Shown here in pieces: positions 4,302 through 6,023 of a stretch of DNA of 6,023 nucleotides (position 1 is its first letter; every line of letters starts with the position of its first letter). The stretch is from JADKIH01 sp031411835. Its GTDB lineage: Bacteria > Bacteroidota > Bacteroidia > AKYH767-A > 2013-40CM-41-45. The DNA lies in assembly GCA_031411835.1 (NCBI GenBank), contig JANOBV010000172.1:1-6023 (forward strand), written 5' to 3'. The notes under the pieces were generated by a model. It was not told where the DNA came from. It saw nothing but the letters and a program-made list of their open reading frames with translations, and searched no databases. Both the position numbers and the translations under genes were made by a program.

Positions 4302-6023
4302 GTGACTCAAATCAGGGCTTACATTTTACGAATTGCATTTTCAGCACTGACTTTTCTATTCAGTTGTTCTTGCTTTGCCCAATTCAAAAAAACTGTAACC
4401 ATTGAATTGATCGATACTTCCCAAACAGAATCTTTCAAATTTTTAGTAAAGGATTTTAATCAGACTAAGAAGTATAACGACACAATTTCATTACAAAAAG
4501 ACCTAAATTTATTTTTGATTAAAATTCAATCGCAAGGATATTTATCTGCTTCTTTCGACAGTATCTCTTTTTCTAAAGACCCGATCCTAGCTTATTTTTT
4601 TCTTGGTGATGCTTATAAATGGGCAGTGATTAAGTCAGGCAATATAGATGAATCATTTTTATCAGGAACAGGAATAAAAGCTAAAAAAAATAAAGATGTA
4701 CCAATCAATTTTCAACGAATTAGTCAGTGGATGGAAACGATTTTGCAAAATTGCGAAAACAAAGGTTATCCATTTGCAAATATAAAATTGGGAAAAGTCA
4801 CCCGTGAAAATAATGAGTATTCTGCGGAACTAGAATTGAATAAAAATAAACTTGTAAAAATTGACAGCATTATCATTAAAGGAAATGCAACAATAGCACC
4901 GGTTTACATTTACAATTACATAGACATAAAGCCGGGAGAATTATACAATGAAGCAAAGCTGACACGCATATCTTCCCGATTCAAAGAACTAGCATTCATA
5001 AAAGAAATTAAACCAAATCAACTTTTATTTACTGAAAACATAACAAAGCTTTACCTCTACCTCGATAATAAAAAAGCCAGCCAGTTTGATGGTGTTATCG
5101 GATTCTTACCCGATGACAATAATGAAGGCAAGATCAATCTAACCGGTGAAGTTCACCTCAAATTACAGAACTCATTACTTCGTGGTGAAATAATTGAATT
5201 TAACTGGAAACAATTGCCAAATAAAACACAGGATCTTAAAATTCATGTGCTCTACCCTTTTCTCTTCAATACTCCATTTGGTGTTGATGGTAATTTATCA
5301 ATTTACAGAAAGGACTCAACTTATACCGATGTAATAAAAAACTTTGGAGTTCAATATTCAATTTCAGGAAACAATTATTTGAAAGCATTTATTACAGATA
5401 AAGAAAGCAATTTAGAAAGCACAGCCGGACTTGAAAATATTACTGTTCTTCCTTCGTATGCAGACATTGACATTTTAAGTTACGGAGCAACATTTCATTT
5501 CGAAAAACTTGATTACCGATTAAATCCAACGAAAGGTTACGTGTTTGAATTTAACGGAAGCACAGGCAATCGAACTATAAAGAAGAATTCAGAAATTAAT
5601 CCAATTGCATACGATAGTCTTGATTTGCGTAGTGTAACTTACGAAGGAACTTTGAATGCTGATTTTTACTTTTCGCTAGGCGGCAAAAATGTTTTAAATC
5701 TTGGAACCAAATCAGGTTTGATCTACAACAATCAACTTTTCACGAATGAACTTTTTAGAATCGGCGGATTAAAATCACTTCGAGGCTTTGATGAAGAATC
5801 AATTTACGCTAGTTCTTTTTCAATCGGGAAAGTTGAATATCGATTTTTGCTCGAACAAAATTCTTTTCTCTTCACTTTTGTAAATGCTACGTATTATGAA
5901 AACAAAAGTCGTGGATTTAATTTGAAAGATACTCCGTTTGGTTTTGGAGCCGGAATAAATTTTGAAACGCGAATAGGAATTATGTCGATTAGTTATGCAT
6001 TAGGAAAACAATTTGACAATCCG
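4302..6023 (+). CDS. Omp85-superfamily outer-membrane protein (BamA/TamA-like), C-terminus cut by window edge
   Basis: An outer-membrane protein of the type that inserts or translocates other proteins; exact role unassigned. The frame is open from an in-frame TAA at 4299 to the window end, giving 574 residues from GTG at 4302. No ATG is available near the start, and the GTG gives an intact signal peptide (Arg5 and Arg10, hydrophobic core, cleavage after CFA before Gln27), so GTG is the likely start. Residues about 30-265 look like POTRA-type repeats; the clearest is KIDSIIIKGN onward (186-260), with one or two weaker repeats before it. From about 265 follows a 16-strand-type barrel with FRIGGLKSLRGFDEE, whose Arg494-Gly-Phe matches the conserved [VL]RG[FY] loop-6 motif. 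The visible end (SISYALGKQFDNP) resembles the start of the last strands, so I estimate only a few tens of residues are missing. Three POTRA-like units suggest TamA-like rather than full BamA. Confidence 0.9.
   Translation, partial: MTQIRAYILRIAFSALTFLFSCSCFAQFKKTVTIELIDTSQTESFKFLVKDFNQTKKYNDTISLQKDLNLFLIKIQSQGYLSASFDSISFSKDPILAYFFLGDAYKWAVIKSGNIDESFLSGTGIKAKKNKDVPINFQRISQWMETILQNCENKGYPFANIKLGKVTRENNEYSAELELNKNKLVKIDSIIIKGNATIAPVYIYNYIDIKPGELYNEAKLTRISSRFKELAFIKEIKPNQLLFTENITKLYLYLDNKKASQFDGVIGFLPDDNNEGKINLTGEVHLKLQNSLLRGEIIEFNWKQLPNKTQDLKIHVLYPFLFNTPFGVDGNLSIYRKDSTYTDVIKNFGVQYSISGNNYLKAFITDKESNLESTAGLENITVLPSYADIDILSYGATFHFEKLDYRLNPTKGYVFEFNGSTGNRTIKKNSEINPIAYDSLDLRSVTYEGTLNADFYFSLGGKNVLNLGTKSGLIYNNQLFTNELFRIGGLKSLRGFDEESIYASSFSIGKVEYRFLLEQNSFLFTFVNATYYENKSRGFNLKDTPFGFGAGINFETRIGIMSISYALGKQFDNP

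Noticed and set aside
1..6023. CRISPR array, defence cassette, prophage or insertion sequence
   Set aside because: No regularly spaced identical repeats, no transposase or integrase, no terminal inverted repeats; all large genes are core metabolic, repair or envelope genes.

Overview
The window looks like core chromosome from an AT-rich member of the Bacteroidota. The order cannot be fixed from this sequence; a Flavobacteriales-like or related marine or freshwater lineage is plausible. The evidence is: (i) start sites mostly without a Shine-Dalgarno sequence; (ii) TAnnTTTG-type -7 promoter elements upstream of several genes; (iii) a GAPDH with the SCTTNNAAPM active-site variant; (iv) a tiny lipoprotein with a CPAYG motif; (v) an outer-membrane barrel protein of a type I recall only from Bacteroidota; (vi) degenerate intergenic repeats of the GTGAGTGGT and GTAATTCG kind.

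Minus-strand block, read from right to left: a 44-aa lipoprotein (3235-3369) closed by a clear intrinsic terminator (3176-3210); an OsmC-family protein (2708-3121); a secreted, probably outer-membrane barrel protein of unknown function (1843-2610); lipoyl synthase lipA (957-1829), only 13 nt after the barrel gene; and glyceraldehyde-3-phosphate dehydrogenase gap (809 running off the left edge). The barrel gene and lipA are probably one operon. A 147-nt spacer with degenerate repeats and a decayed 20-nt palindrome separates lipA from gap. Gap makes NADH in glycolysis, and LipA builds the lipoyl cofactor of pyruvate and 2-oxoglutarate dehydrogenases, so both serve central carbon flux; nothing else links them.

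Plus-strand block: after a 190-nt divergent spacer come uracil-DNA glycosylase ung (3560-4291) and, 10 nt later, an Omp85-superfamily outer-membrane protein (BamA/TamA-like) that starts at GTG 4302 and runs off the right edge with an estimated few tens of residues missing. The tight spacing suggests cotranscription of a DNA-repair gene with an outer-membrane assembly-type gene.

I see no rRNA, tRNA, CRISPR array, insertion sequence, integrase or defence cassette. No new multi-gene system is evident. The points most worth a second look are the small lipoprotein, the uncharacterised barrel gene coupled to lipA, the ung-omp85 pair and the repeat-laden spacers. No stretch above 300 nt lacks a gene.
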